This document shows positions 7,254-13,087 of a stretch of DNA of 13,087 bases, piece after piece (position 1 is the first letter of the stretch; every line of letters begins with the position of its first letter). The DNA lies in assembly GCA_002482865.1 (NCBI GenBank), contig DLGU01000098.1:2047-15133 (forward strand), in the 5' to 3' direction. Source of the DNA: Porphyrobacter sp. UBA7686. Lineage in GTDB: Bacteria; Pseudomonadota; Alphaproteobacteria; Sphingomonadales; Sphingomonadaceae. The position numbers and the translations under genes were made by a program. Below the pieces are notes generated by a model. The model was not told the origin of the DNA and searched no databases. It was given only the letters and a program-made list of their open reading frames with translations.

Positions 7254-8001
7254 AATCGATCCACTCATGCCCGCGCGCAATGTGCTGCCACAGCTGCGCT
7301 TGCGTCGGGATCATCGCCATGTCGGTAAGGTCGAGGAAACCCGCATCCGACCAGCTATCGCCGATGCCGATCACGGGGCGCTCGGGCGTGTCGCAGCGCA
7401 CCTGTTCCAGCATATAGCGCACCGCCGCCCGCTTGCTCAGCCACGGTGGCAGGAAGGCGAGGTTGTTGCCATTGGCGTGGATGCGCCAGCCTTGGGGAAG
7501 ACGCGGCTTCAGCGCCTCGGCCACGGCGGTGAGCGCGGGGACATCGCCGTGATTGCTCTTGATGACGCAGTAGAGATCGAGCCCGTCCTCGGTGACGATC
7601 CAGTGCCGGAACGCCTCGCCGTCCAGCCCGGCGATGAGTTCAGGATGGAGCGCGCCGGGCGTGACGGTGGTCTGCGCCTGCGCTTCGAGGTGGCGGTGCC
7701 AGACTGGATCGGGCGTGCCGTCCGCCATCAGGATGCATCCGCCATTGGCGCAGATCGCCGGGGCCTGCGCGATATCAACCCGCGACAGCACCTCGCGACT
7801 GCGGGCGGTGACCGGCACCACCTCGCCATGCGCCAGCCACGCCATCAGCCCCTGCTGCGGCGGGGTGGCATAGCCGCTGGGGCTGCCATCGACGAGGCGG
7901 CTCATCAGCCGCAGCGTCTCATCCGGCCAATCGCCGCACTTGGGCCGCGTCTGGAACAGGCTGTCGTCAAGGTCGGCCAGAATGAGCGGGCGGATGGTCA
8001 T
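7252..8001 (-). CDS. HAD-superfamily phosphatase (Cof/sucrose-phosphatase-like)
   Basis: This is a 249-residue haloacid dehalogenase-fold phosphatase with all four HAD motifs. These are the nucleophile Asp10 and acid/base Asp12 in LILADLDDSLFQT, Thr65 in VVPVTARS (motif II), Lys190 in LSKRAAV (motif III), and GDSWSD (214-219, motif IV, Mg2+ ligands). ICANGG (83-88) is typical of type IIB (Cof-like) members, which carry a cap domain between motifs II and III and act on sugar or nucleotide phosphates. In ter biosynthetic clusters this enzyme is proposed to dephosphorylate an intermediate made by the neighbouring phosphoribosyltransferases. ATG 8001 overlaps the TGA stop of the TRSP-domain gene by four bases (ATGA), a sign of coupling. 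Seven extra in-frame codons upstream (to 8022) are probably not translated. Confidence 0.92.
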   Translation of the reverse strand: MTIRPLILADLDDSLFQTRPKCGDWPDETLRLMSRLVDGSPSGYATPPQQGLMAWLAHGEVVPVTARSREVLSRVDIAQAPAICANGGCILMADGTPDPVWHRHLEAQAQTTVTPGALHPELIAGLDGEAFRHWIVTEDGLDLYCVIKSNHGDVPALTAVAEALKPRLPQGWRIHANGNNLAFLPPWLSKRAAVRYMLEQVRCDTPERPVIGIGDSWSDAGFLDLTDMAMIPTQAQLWQHIARGHEWID

Positions 8002-9140
8002 ACCTGCGCCCCGTAGCGGCATAGCGCCAGTTCCACCATGGCGCTGCTGCCCGCTTCGGCGACCCAGCGCGCCAACTCGTCGGCTTGCGCCCCCGCAATC
8101 TCCGCCGCGATGACGATCCGGTCGGGCCGGTGGGCGAGCAGGTTATAAACATGGCACATCGCGCCCGAGCCATAGGCATCCGCCAGCGTGGTGACGCTCT
8201 GCATCGCATGGCCGATCAGCGCGGGGGTGCGGGTGATCGACTGGACGGCGGTGATCGCCCCCTGCGCGGTGAGGTCTTCAGCGACCCGCAGCGCTTCATA
8301 AGCGTGCTCGCCGTCGCCCAGCACCAGTACCCGTTCGCCCGGCGTGGCGGTGAGGAGGGCGCGGTCGGCGGCCTCGGGGGCGAGCAACCCGGTGCGGCTG
8401 CGCATTCCGGTGGCGGGCGCCGTGCCGTGGCGGTTGGCGGCGGGCGCGAGCGTGGCGGCGGCTTGCCCTGCCCCCGGCGTCCATTCGAGCGTTCCGGAGA
8501 TCAAGGAATGAGCCGCAGCTGGGCGCGGCATCCGGGCCAGGAACCCGCCCGCGCTCCAATCGGTGAGGCTGGCGCAATGCACCGCCACGATCTGCGGCAA
8601 GGCCGCGACCAGCGCCTCAGCCGCCTCGACGAAGGTGCTGCCGGTGCTGCATTCGTCATCGACGATCACGAGGCTGCGCGCCGTCGCGAGAGCGGGTTCG
8701 ATATCCGCGCTCACCTGCACCATGTGCGAGGCGGCGTGGCTATGGCCTTCCTCGAACCGGGTGAGGATACGCGCACCCGCCGCGATTTGGCGGCTGCTCT
8801 GGATATAGGCGCTGGCGGCCCCCGGGTGCCGCGCGCGCCATGCCGTCCACACGCTTTGCGCAAGGCCTGTGGCTGTCTCGGCCATGCCGCAGAACAGCAC
8901 CGGCCCCGGCAGGTCGCCGGGGATTTGCGCGGCGAGCGCGTCAGCAGCGTCACGCAGCGCTTGCGGCGGCGTGGGCAAGTGGCGGCCCAGCACCCGCGAG
9001 ACGATCAGGAACCCGCGCTTGGGATTGGCCCTTGCGGCGAAATCGCACAGCGCGGCCACGCGTTCGGGCGCAACCCCGCGCAGCACCAGCCGCCCGGTCG
9101 GCAGGTCGAGCGTCACGCAATCCGGCACCGGATCAGGCAT
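7998..9140 (-). CDS. Phosphoribosyltransferase with C-terminal TRSP domain
   Basis: This 380-residue two-domain protein comes from the ter biosynthetic module. The N-terminal half is a type I phosphoribosyltransferase (PRTase_3-like), with LFCGMAETATGLAQ (82-95), HSHAASHM (133-140) and the PRPP-binding loop LVIVDDECSTGSTF (157-170). The C-terminal part (about 268-380) matches the TRSP domain, with VLVLGDGEHAYEALRVAEDL (271-290), ITRTPALIGHAM (302-313; Thr replaces the Ser of the naming motif) and ADAYGSGAMCHVYNL (320-334). The domain always accompanies these enzymes and its chemistry is unknown. ATG 9140 overlaps the end of the protease gene by eight bases, and its ribosome site is weak, so it is probably coupled to the gene before it. 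The frame is open upstream to 9461, but that part is Arg/Ser-rich noise antiparallel to no known domain and lies inside the protease gene. Its partners are the HAD, StiP-type and CitE-like enzymes. Confidence 0.9.
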   Translation of the reverse strand: MPDPVPDCVTLDLPTGRLVLRGVAPERVAALCDFAARANPKRGFLIVSRVLGRHLPTPPQALRDAADALAAQIPGDLPGPVLFCGMAETATGLAQSVWTAWRARHPGAASAYIQSSRQIAAGARILTRFEEGHSHAASHMVQVSADIEPALATARSLVIVDDECSTGSTFVEAAEALVAALPQIVAVHCASLTDWSAGGFLARMPRPAAAHSLISGTLEWTPGAGQAAATLAPAANRHGTAPATGMRSRTGLLAPEAADRALLTATPGERVLVLGDGEHAYEALRVAEDLTAQGAITAVQSITRTPALIGHAMQSVTTLADAYGSGAMCHVYNLLAHRPDRIVIAAEIAGAQADELARWVAEAGSSAMVELALCRYGAQV

Positions 9141-10284
9141 GGATGATGATGCTGACCACCGCACTGCGCGCCCGCCCCACGACATTGCGGCGCACGTTAT
9201 CGGTCGAGATCGCGATCGGCGGCAGGTCTGCCCCCGCCGCCGCTGCCATCTCGAACACCATTGCAGCGCGGATGCCGAAATTGACGTTCTCCGAGATCGA
9301 CCCGCGATTGCGCATATTGTCATGCGCCAAGCTGGCCGAGGTGATGCCGACCAGATTACCGAATTCGTCGATGATCGCCCCGCCCGACGAGCCTGAGCCA
9401 ATCGGCGCGCTGAACTGGAAGCGCGAAATGTCGCCGCCCCCGCCGGTGAGGCCCGAGACATTGCCGGTGGTGACCTTGAGATCGGCCCCCAGCACGTCGA
9501 TCAGCGGGAAGCCCGCCGCCATGATATCCTCACCCAGAAATAGCGGCGATCCAATCCTGAGCGGCAGTGGCGCGCCTGCGGTCTGGCAGCGCAGCAGTGC
9601 CAGATCGTGCTGGGCATCGACCGCGAGCACCACGCCGGAATCGCGCGCGGGGCCGACCTCGAACCGCTGGCCATCCTCGACCACATGGGCATTGGTGACG
9701 ATCAGATCGGGCGCGATCAGCACGCCGCTGCCCGAACCGATCAGCTGGCCCGGCACCGGCTTGGGACGATTATGTCCGCGCCCATCGGGATGCGGGATCG
9801 GCCCATTTCCGGGCGGCGGCACATCGGGCACATTGCGGAACGGCACCGTCACACCGCCGAGATTGCGCGCCCTCACATAGGCGTCGATCCCGAAGGTGAA
9901 GCCCTCGTTCGACAGCTTCATCCGCCGCTCGCCATTGCGGGTATAGACCTCGGCGAGGATCACGGCGGCGAGCTGTTCGGTCGGCGGGGGCATTACGTGG
10001 GTGGTGCCGTCCACCTCCATGTGGATCGGGTAGGCGGCATTGGCAAAGCCGCCGTGGCGATCATCCATGACATAGGCAACGATCTCGAAATCGCCTTCCA
10101 GCTCGGCCATGCCATCCATGAACCAGTGCTGCGGATCGATCCGTTCGAAGGCGAGCACCCGCCCGCCGCCGCTCGGACTGATCGCCGCGACCGCGATGCG
10201 CTGGCCTTCCGACCCTTGCAGACGGATGCGGCAGTCAGCCTTGGCGCTGACAGCCACGCGCTGGCCGGGCTGGGCAGGTTGCAT
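9133..10284 (-). CDS. Fusion of a TerD-like domain and a trypsin-like serine protease
   Basis: This 383-residue cytoplasmic protein has two parts. Residues about 8-150 look like a degenerate TerD-superfamily domain. The clearest match is LAAVILAEVYTRNGERRMKL (105-124), followed by GIDAYVRARNLGGV, which parallels the TerD C-terminal 'ELYR.g.eWK...gqG...G......GV' region. The acidic calcium motifs of TerD (DLDAS and DNRTG..GDDE) are not seen. A Pro/Gly/His-rich linker (151-180) leads to an S1-type protease (about 180-350, HtrA/trypsin_2-like). It has a full triad: His200 in TNAHVV, Asp227 in HDLALL and Ser300 in GSGSSGGAI. There is no signal peptide, no PDZ domain and no membrane segment, unlike HtrA/DegP, so it probably acts in the cytosol. 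ATG 10284 is 19 bases after the second terD stop; the open frame upstream of it is not TerD-like. It is likely a regulator or effector of the Ter system; its target is unknown. Confidence 0.9.
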   Translation of the reverse strand: MQPAQPGQRVAVSAKADCRIRLQGSEGQRIAVAAISPSGGGRVLAFERIDPQHWFMDGMAELEGDFEIVAYVMDDRHGGFANAAYPIHMEVDGTTHVMPPPTEQLAAVILAEVYTRNGERRMKLSNEGFTFGIDAYVRARNLGGVTVPFRNVPDVPPPGNGPIPHPDGRGHNRPKPVPGQLIGSGSGVLIAPDLIVTNAHVVEDGQRFEVGPARDSGVVLAVDAQHDLALLRCQTAGAPLPLRIGSPLFLGEDIMAAGFPLIDVLGADLKVTTGNVSGLTGGGGDISRFQFSAPIGSGSSGGAIIDEFGNLVGITSASLAHDNMRNRGSISENVNFGIRAAMVFEMAAAAGADLPPIAISTDNVRRNVVGRARSAVVSIIIHA

Positions 10285-10303
10285 GGCCGCGTCCCGTCCC
10301 GGC

Positions 10304-10885
10304 TCAGCCGATGTTGACACCCATCGCGCCTGCCAGACCCGCAAGCCCACTGCGCCAGCCTTCGCCGATCGCCTTGACCTTGATGTCGCCTGCATTGCCG
10401 CGATAGAGTTCGACGAAGATCATCGCGACGTTCATCGAAGCGTCTTCGGAGAGGTCGTAGCGGGCGAGTTCCTTGCCATCGGCCACGTTGGTCACGCGCG
10501 CAAAGGCGTTCTGGACCGAGCCGAAGTTCTGCCCGTTGATTTCGCCATCATGGATGGTGACCGCGATCACGACCTTCTTGGCATCGGGCGAGAGCTTGCT
10601 GAAGTCGATGCGGATCGTCTCGTCATCGCCATCGCCGTCGCCGGTGCGGTTGTCGCCGCTATAGACCACCGCGCCATCGGGCGAGGTCTTGTTGTTGTAG
10701 AAGATGAAATGCGCGTCCGAGAGCACCTTGTCATTGGCGCCGATCACGAAAGCCGAGGCATCGAGATCGAACGCCGCGCCATCGGTGCGCCGCACGTCCC
10801 AGCCGAGGCCAACCATGACTGCGTTGAGGCCCGGAGCTTCCTTCGACAGCGAGACATTGCCGCCCTTGCTGAGCGAAACCGCCAT
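10304..10885 (-). CDS. terD: TerD-family calcium-binding stress protein (second copy)
   Basis: This 193-residue single-domain TerD/TerE-family protein is a cytosolic beta-sandwich that binds calcium and is needed for tellurite, phage and colicin phenotypes in classical ter systems. Motifs are [16 protein letters not shown] (5-20), VGLGWDVR (25-32), FDLDASAF (39-46), and the acidic calcium cluster [12 protein letters not shown] (78-89). The end of the domain is [20 protein letters not shown] (142-161). The C-terminal tail differs from the first copy ([12 protein letters not shown] in place of [12 protein letters not shown]) and lacks the usual Trp. It lies 81 bases after the first terD and 19 bases before the protease fusion. 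The purine-rich AGGGAAG upstream is the likely ribosome site for ATG 10885. It could equally be called TerE; the family does not separate cleanly from sequence alone. Confidence 0.95.
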   Translation of the reverse strand: MAVSLSKGGNVSLSKEAPGLNAVMVGLGWDVRRTDGAAFDLDASAFVIGANDKVLSDAHFIFYNNKTSPDGAVVYSGDNRTGDGDGDDETIRIDFSKLSPDAKKVVIAVTIHDGEINGQNFGSVQNAFARVTNVADGKELARYDLSEDASMNVAMIFVELYRGNAGDIKVKAIGEGWRSGLAGLAGAMGVNIG

Positions 10886-10923
10886 ATTCTGTGCTTCCCT
10901 GTGTAAAATGGCCTGTGTTAACT

Positions 10924-10959
10924 GGCGCGCGGTCCGAGCACCTGCCGGACCCGCGCGCC
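10924..10959 (-). other. Strong GC hairpin between the two terD genes
   Basis: Arms 10924-10936 and 10946-10959 pair along 13 base pairs with one bulged base, around a 9-base loop. It lies 7 bases after the stop of the first terD on the transcribed strand. No T-run follows on the minus strand, so it is not a standard intrinsic terminator. It could be a partial terminator or an mRNA-stabilising or processing stem that raises the first terD relative to downstream genes. That role is inferred. Confidence 0.65.
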
Positions 10960-10966
10960 CAAGCCT

Positions 10967-11545
10967 TTAGCCGACATTGACGCCGAAATGCGCCGCGAGC
11001 GGACCGAGCCCGCCCTTGAAGCCTTGACCAACCGCGCGGAACTTCCATTCCGCCCCGTGGCGATAGACTTCGCCGAGGATCATCGCGGTTTCGACCGAAG
11101 CGTCTTCCGACAGGTCATAGCGCACGACTTCGTTGTTGTTGCTGGCATCGACCAGACGGATGAAGGCGTTGGAGACCTGGCCGAAGGTCTGGCCGTTTTC
11201 GTCGCCGTTGTAGATCGTCACCACCACAGCGACCTTGTCGACATCGGCGGGCATCTTCGAGAGGGTGATCTCGATCTGCTCGTCATCGCCGTCACCTTCG
11301 CCGGTGCGGTTGTCGCCCTGATGGATGACCGCGCCGCCGGCGACGTTCTTGTTGTTGTAGAAGCAGAAATCGGTGTCGTTGCGCACCTTGCCGTCGCCCT
11401 TGCAGAGGAACGCCGACGCATCGAGGTCGAAATCCTTACCGTCGGTCGCACGCACGTCCCAGCCGAGGCCGACCATGATGCGATCAAGCCCGGGGGCTTC
11501 CTTCGACAGGCTGACATTGCCACCCTTTGACAGTGAGATAGCCAT
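10967..11545 (-). CDS. terD: TerD-family calcium-binding stress protein (first copy)
   Basis: This 192-residue TerD-family protein is a close paralogue of the next gene; well over half of the residues align as identical by eye, including nearly the whole N-terminal 20. Calcium-site motifs are FDLDASAF (39-46) and [12 protein letters not shown] (78-89). The domain closes with the canonical [18 protein letters not shown] (152-169), [10 protein letters not shown] (171-180) and FGVNVG at the end. This is the more classical of the two copies. AAGGAAGA upstream provides a ribosome site for ATG 11545. A 78-base gap separates it from the DUF475 gene and an 81-base gap from the second terD; both gaps hold hairpins, so its mRNA segment may be handled separately. 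In the cell it is expected to work with the TerC-like membrane protein at the inner membrane surface. Confidence 0.96.
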   Translation of the reverse strand: MAISLSKGGNVSLSKEAPGLDRIMVGLGWDVRATDGKDFDLDASAFLCKGDGKVRNDTDFCFYNNKNVAGGAVIHQGDNRTGEGDGDDEQIEITLSKMPADVDKVAVVVTIYNGDENGQTFGQVSNAFIRLVDASNNNEVVRYDLSEDASVETAMILGEVYRHGAEWKFRAVGQGFKGGLGPLAAHFGVNVG

Positions 11546-11569
11546 AATCCGTCTTCCTTTCCCAAGTCT

Positions 11570-11592
11570 GGCAGCGACCGGGACTGCCCCGG
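11570..11592 (-). other. Short GC-rich hairpin(s) between the DUF475 gene and terD
   Basis: Two alternative stems overlap: GGCAG/CTGCC (11570-11574 with 11584-11588) and CCGGG/CCCGG (11578-11582 with 11588-11592). A perfect 10-base palindrome GGCCGCGGCC lies next to them at 11591-11600. They could form mutually exclusive structures in the leader of terD. No T-run marks a terminator. The stems are short and in GC-rich DNA could be chance. Confidence 0.35.
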
Positions 11593-11623
11593 CCGCGGCC
11601 CAAGATGAATGTTGCGCCGCCGA

Positions 11624-12676
11624 TCAGGCCAGCGCGTCTTCAGGCTCCCCGTCGGGGTTGGCCTTGTTCCACCGCACCGACGACCAGAACGCGAGGCCGA
11701 TCAGCACCGCGCCAATCAGGCCGGTGATGACTTCGGGGATGTGCGCGAAGGTGTTGACGAACATGATGATCGCCAGCGCCATGATCGCATAGAAGGCGCC
11801 GTGTTCGAGATAGCGATATTCCGACATCGTGCCCTTGCGCACGAGGAAGATCGTCATCGAACGCACGAACATCGCGCCGATGCCCAGACCAATGGCGATG
11901 ATGATGAGGTTGTTGGTGAGCGCGAACGCCCCGATCACCCCGTCGAACGAGAAGCTGGCATCCAGCACTTCGAGATAGAGGAACGCGCCGAAGCCCGCCT
12001 TGGCGACATCGCCGGTGGTCGGCGTGGGCGGTTCGAGCAGGTGGTTGATGATCTCCACGCCGAGATAGGTCAGCAGACCGGCAATTGCGGCGATGATGAA
12101 GGTCAGCGCGTCGGCATCGGCGAGCATGGTTGACGTCGCCCAGGTGCCAGCCAGCACCAGCCCGATGGCAATCGCCTCGATATCGGCGACCTTCGCCAGC
12201 GGGCGCTCAATCGCGTCGATCCAGTTCACTTCCTTGTCGGAATCGAAGAAGTACTTGAGGCCCACCATCCCGAGGAACGCGCCGCCAAAGCCCATCAGGC
12301 CGATATGCGCTTCGCTGACGATGCGCTGATATTCGGTAGGTTCATTCAGCGCGAGCTTCATCGCCTCAATCGGGCCGAGCGAAGCCGCGACCATCACGAT
12401 CACCAGCGGGAACACGATCCGCATCCCGAACACCGCAATCGCGATCCCCCAGGTCAGGAAGCGTTGCTGCCATACTGGGTCCATGTCCTTGAGCACCGAG
12501 GCGTTGACCGCGGCGTTATCGAACGACAGCGACACTTCCAGCACCGCCAGCACCGCGCAAATCCACACGATCCCCAGCATGCCATCAATGGTGCCGGTCA
12601 GCTCCCAGCCGTACCAGGCGCCCAGCAACAGACCGAACAGAGTGAACAGCAGCGAACCGCCGAAATGCTTGAACAT
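11624..12676 (-). CDS. DUF475 family integral membrane protein (TerC superfamily)
   Basis: This 350-residue polytopic membrane protein has roughly nine to ten hydrophobic segments, for example about 33-50, 75-98, 126-142, 165-183, 188-207, 256-278, 294-311 and 315-333. It fits DUF475 (PF04332), a branch of the TerC/LysE-type superfamily. Two intramembrane acidic motifs typical of TerC proteins are present: LEVSLSFDNAAV (46-57) and LEVLDASFSFDGVIGA (235-250). Such repeated E...S.D motifs suggest an internal duplication and possible metal-ion binding or transport. TerC homologues carry Mn2+ or act as membrane anchors for TerD-type proteins, so this is probably the membrane partner of the TerD/TerA proteins encoded beside it. 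The C-terminus (WNKANPDGEPEDALA) is soluble and acidic. GAAGGAAG lies about 10 bases before ATG 12676. The gap to the TerA-like gene upstream is 44 bases. Confidence 0.93.
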   Translation of the reverse strand: MFKHFGGSLLFTLFGLLLGAWYGWELTGTIDGMLGIVWICAVLAVLEVSLSFDNAAVNASVLKDMDPVWQQRFLTWGIAIAVFGMRIVFPLVIVMVAASLGPIEAMKLALNEPTEYQRIVSEAHIGLMGFGGAFLGMVGLKYFFDSDKEVNWIDAIERPLAKVADIEAIAIGLVLAGTWATSTMLADADALTFIIAAIAGLLTYLGVEIINHLLEPPTPTTGDVAKAGFGAFLYLEVLDASFSFDGVIGAFALTNNLIIIAIGLGIGAMFVRSMTIFLVRKGTMSEYRYLEHGAFYAIMALAIIMFVNTFAHIPEVITGLIGAVLIGLAFWSSVRWNKANPDGEPEDALA

Positions 12677-12720
12677 CGAAAAATCTTCCTTCTGGCCGTG
12701 TGATACGGCAGCCTTGTTGC

Positions 12721-13087
12721 TCAGTCCTTACTGCCGCGCGTCCATTGAAGATAGACGCCGATATCCTCGGCAAAGGGTTTCTGGCTGGAATAGAAGCGCA
12801 TCAGACGGCTCATCTTGAGCTCGCCGCCGACATTGTCGATCGTGGCGATCCCGCAGAGCCGCTCACGGCTGCCGGTTTCGTCCATCCGCACCTCGATTTC
12901 AGGCTGGCCGGGAATGTTGAGCCGGACGACCCCATCGGTCTCGGCCCAGTTGGGCGCACCTTCATAGATCAGCGCGAACACGCCGATGCGGCGGATATAG
13001 TCGAAATACTGGCCGTTGACGCGGATTGTCTCACCCGCAGCAACCGCGCCGGTGCGGTCATCACCTGACAGCTCGATGAAGGGCGGC
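12721..13087 (-). CDS. terA: TerA-like / TerD-superfamily protein, C-terminal part only (5' end beyond the window)
   Basis: The frame stays open from the stop at 12721 to the right edge, so only about the last 121 residues are visible and the start lies outside the window. The readable part begins PPFIELSGDDRTG, containing the acidic 'SGDDRTG' calcium-site motif of the TerD superfamily. It continues with AGETIRVNG and the block YIRRIGVFALIYEGAPNW, characteristic of TerA-type proteins, then DGVVRLNIPGQPEIEVRMDE and CGIATIDNVGG, and ends in WTRGSKD. TerA is a two-domain TerD-family protein, and this would be its second domain. An internal GTG at 12981 is not a believable start because conserved TerD residues lie before it. 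It is the first visible gene of the operon; promoter and possible further upstream genes (such as an ATP-grasp enzyme) cannot be seen. Confidence 0.88.
   Translation of the reverse strand, partial: PPFIELSGDDRTGAVAAGETIRVNGQYFDYIRRIGVFALIYEGAPNWAETDGVVRLNIPGQPEIEVRMDETGSRERLCGIATIDNVGGELKMSRLMRFYSSQKPFAEDIGVYLQWTRGSKD

Noticed and set aside
8085..9146. 353-codon plus-strand frame opposite the phosphoribosyltransferase
   Set aside because: Antisense shadow with no recognisable domain; the opposite strand has clear PRTase and TRSP motifs.
9141..9461. Upstream extension of the TRSP-domain phosphoribosyltransferase frame
   Set aside because: Low-complexity Ser/Arg sequence inside the protease gene; family homology starts after ATG 9140.
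10285..10395. Upstream extension of the protease fusion frame into the second terD
   Set aside because: The residues are not TerD-like and the in-frame ATG at 10284 fits the operon spacing.
12721..12981. Treating the rightmost gene as a complete 86-residue protein
   Set aside because: The frame continues to the window edge with conserved TerD-superfamily residues (SGDDRTG), so it is a cut larger gene.

Overview
The window comes from a GC-rich bacterial chromosome. Codon use, the short PutA type and the tightly packed genes suggest an alphaproteobacterium, perhaps Sphingomonadales (Erythrobacter/Sphingomonas-like). That placement is inferred from style, not from a marker gene. No tRNA, rRNA, CRISPR array, transposase or phage gene was seen.

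Left part (1-3730): putA on the minus strand (4-3138) encodes a two-domain proline dehydrogenase / glutamate-semialdehyde dehydrogenase. It is divergent from a small plus-strand YciI-family gene (3291-3578). A 147-bp near-symmetrical inverted repeat (3577-3723) fills almost all of the gap between the YciI gene and the end of the next operon.

Main part (3731-13087): ten minus-strand genes form what looks like one Ter stress-response operon. In transcription order, from the right edge, they are: a TerA-like protein cut by the window edge; a DUF475/TerC-superfamily membrane protein; two TerD paralogues; a fusion of a TerD-like domain to a trypsin-like serine protease; a phosphoribosyltransferase with a TRSP domain; a HAD phosphatase; a StiP-type phosphoribosyltransferase with a PELOTA-like tail; a CitE-like HpcH/HpaI lyase; a TelA-family protein; and a small XpaC-like protein. 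From 10284 down to 4287 the genes overlap or are separated by at most 19 bases, which points to translational coupling. The two gaps on either side of the first terD hold GC-rich hairpins.

How the genes may work together: TerD/TerA proteins are calcium-binding and associate with TerC-type membrane proteins. Published comparative genomics of ter loci (Anantharaman, Iyer and Aravind) proposed that the two phosphoribosyltransferases, the HAD enzyme and the CitE-like lyase, usually with an ATP-grasp enzyme, make a nucleoside-like metabolite during stress. This window has that enzyme set without the ATP-grasp partner, which may lie beyond 13087. The most unusual member is the TerD-like/serine-protease fusion, placed exactly between the sensor-like TerD genes and the biosynthetic block. 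TelA and XpaC-like proteins, a pair also seen together in Bacillus, close the operon. The overall function is inferred; tellurite resistance itself may be only a side phenotype.
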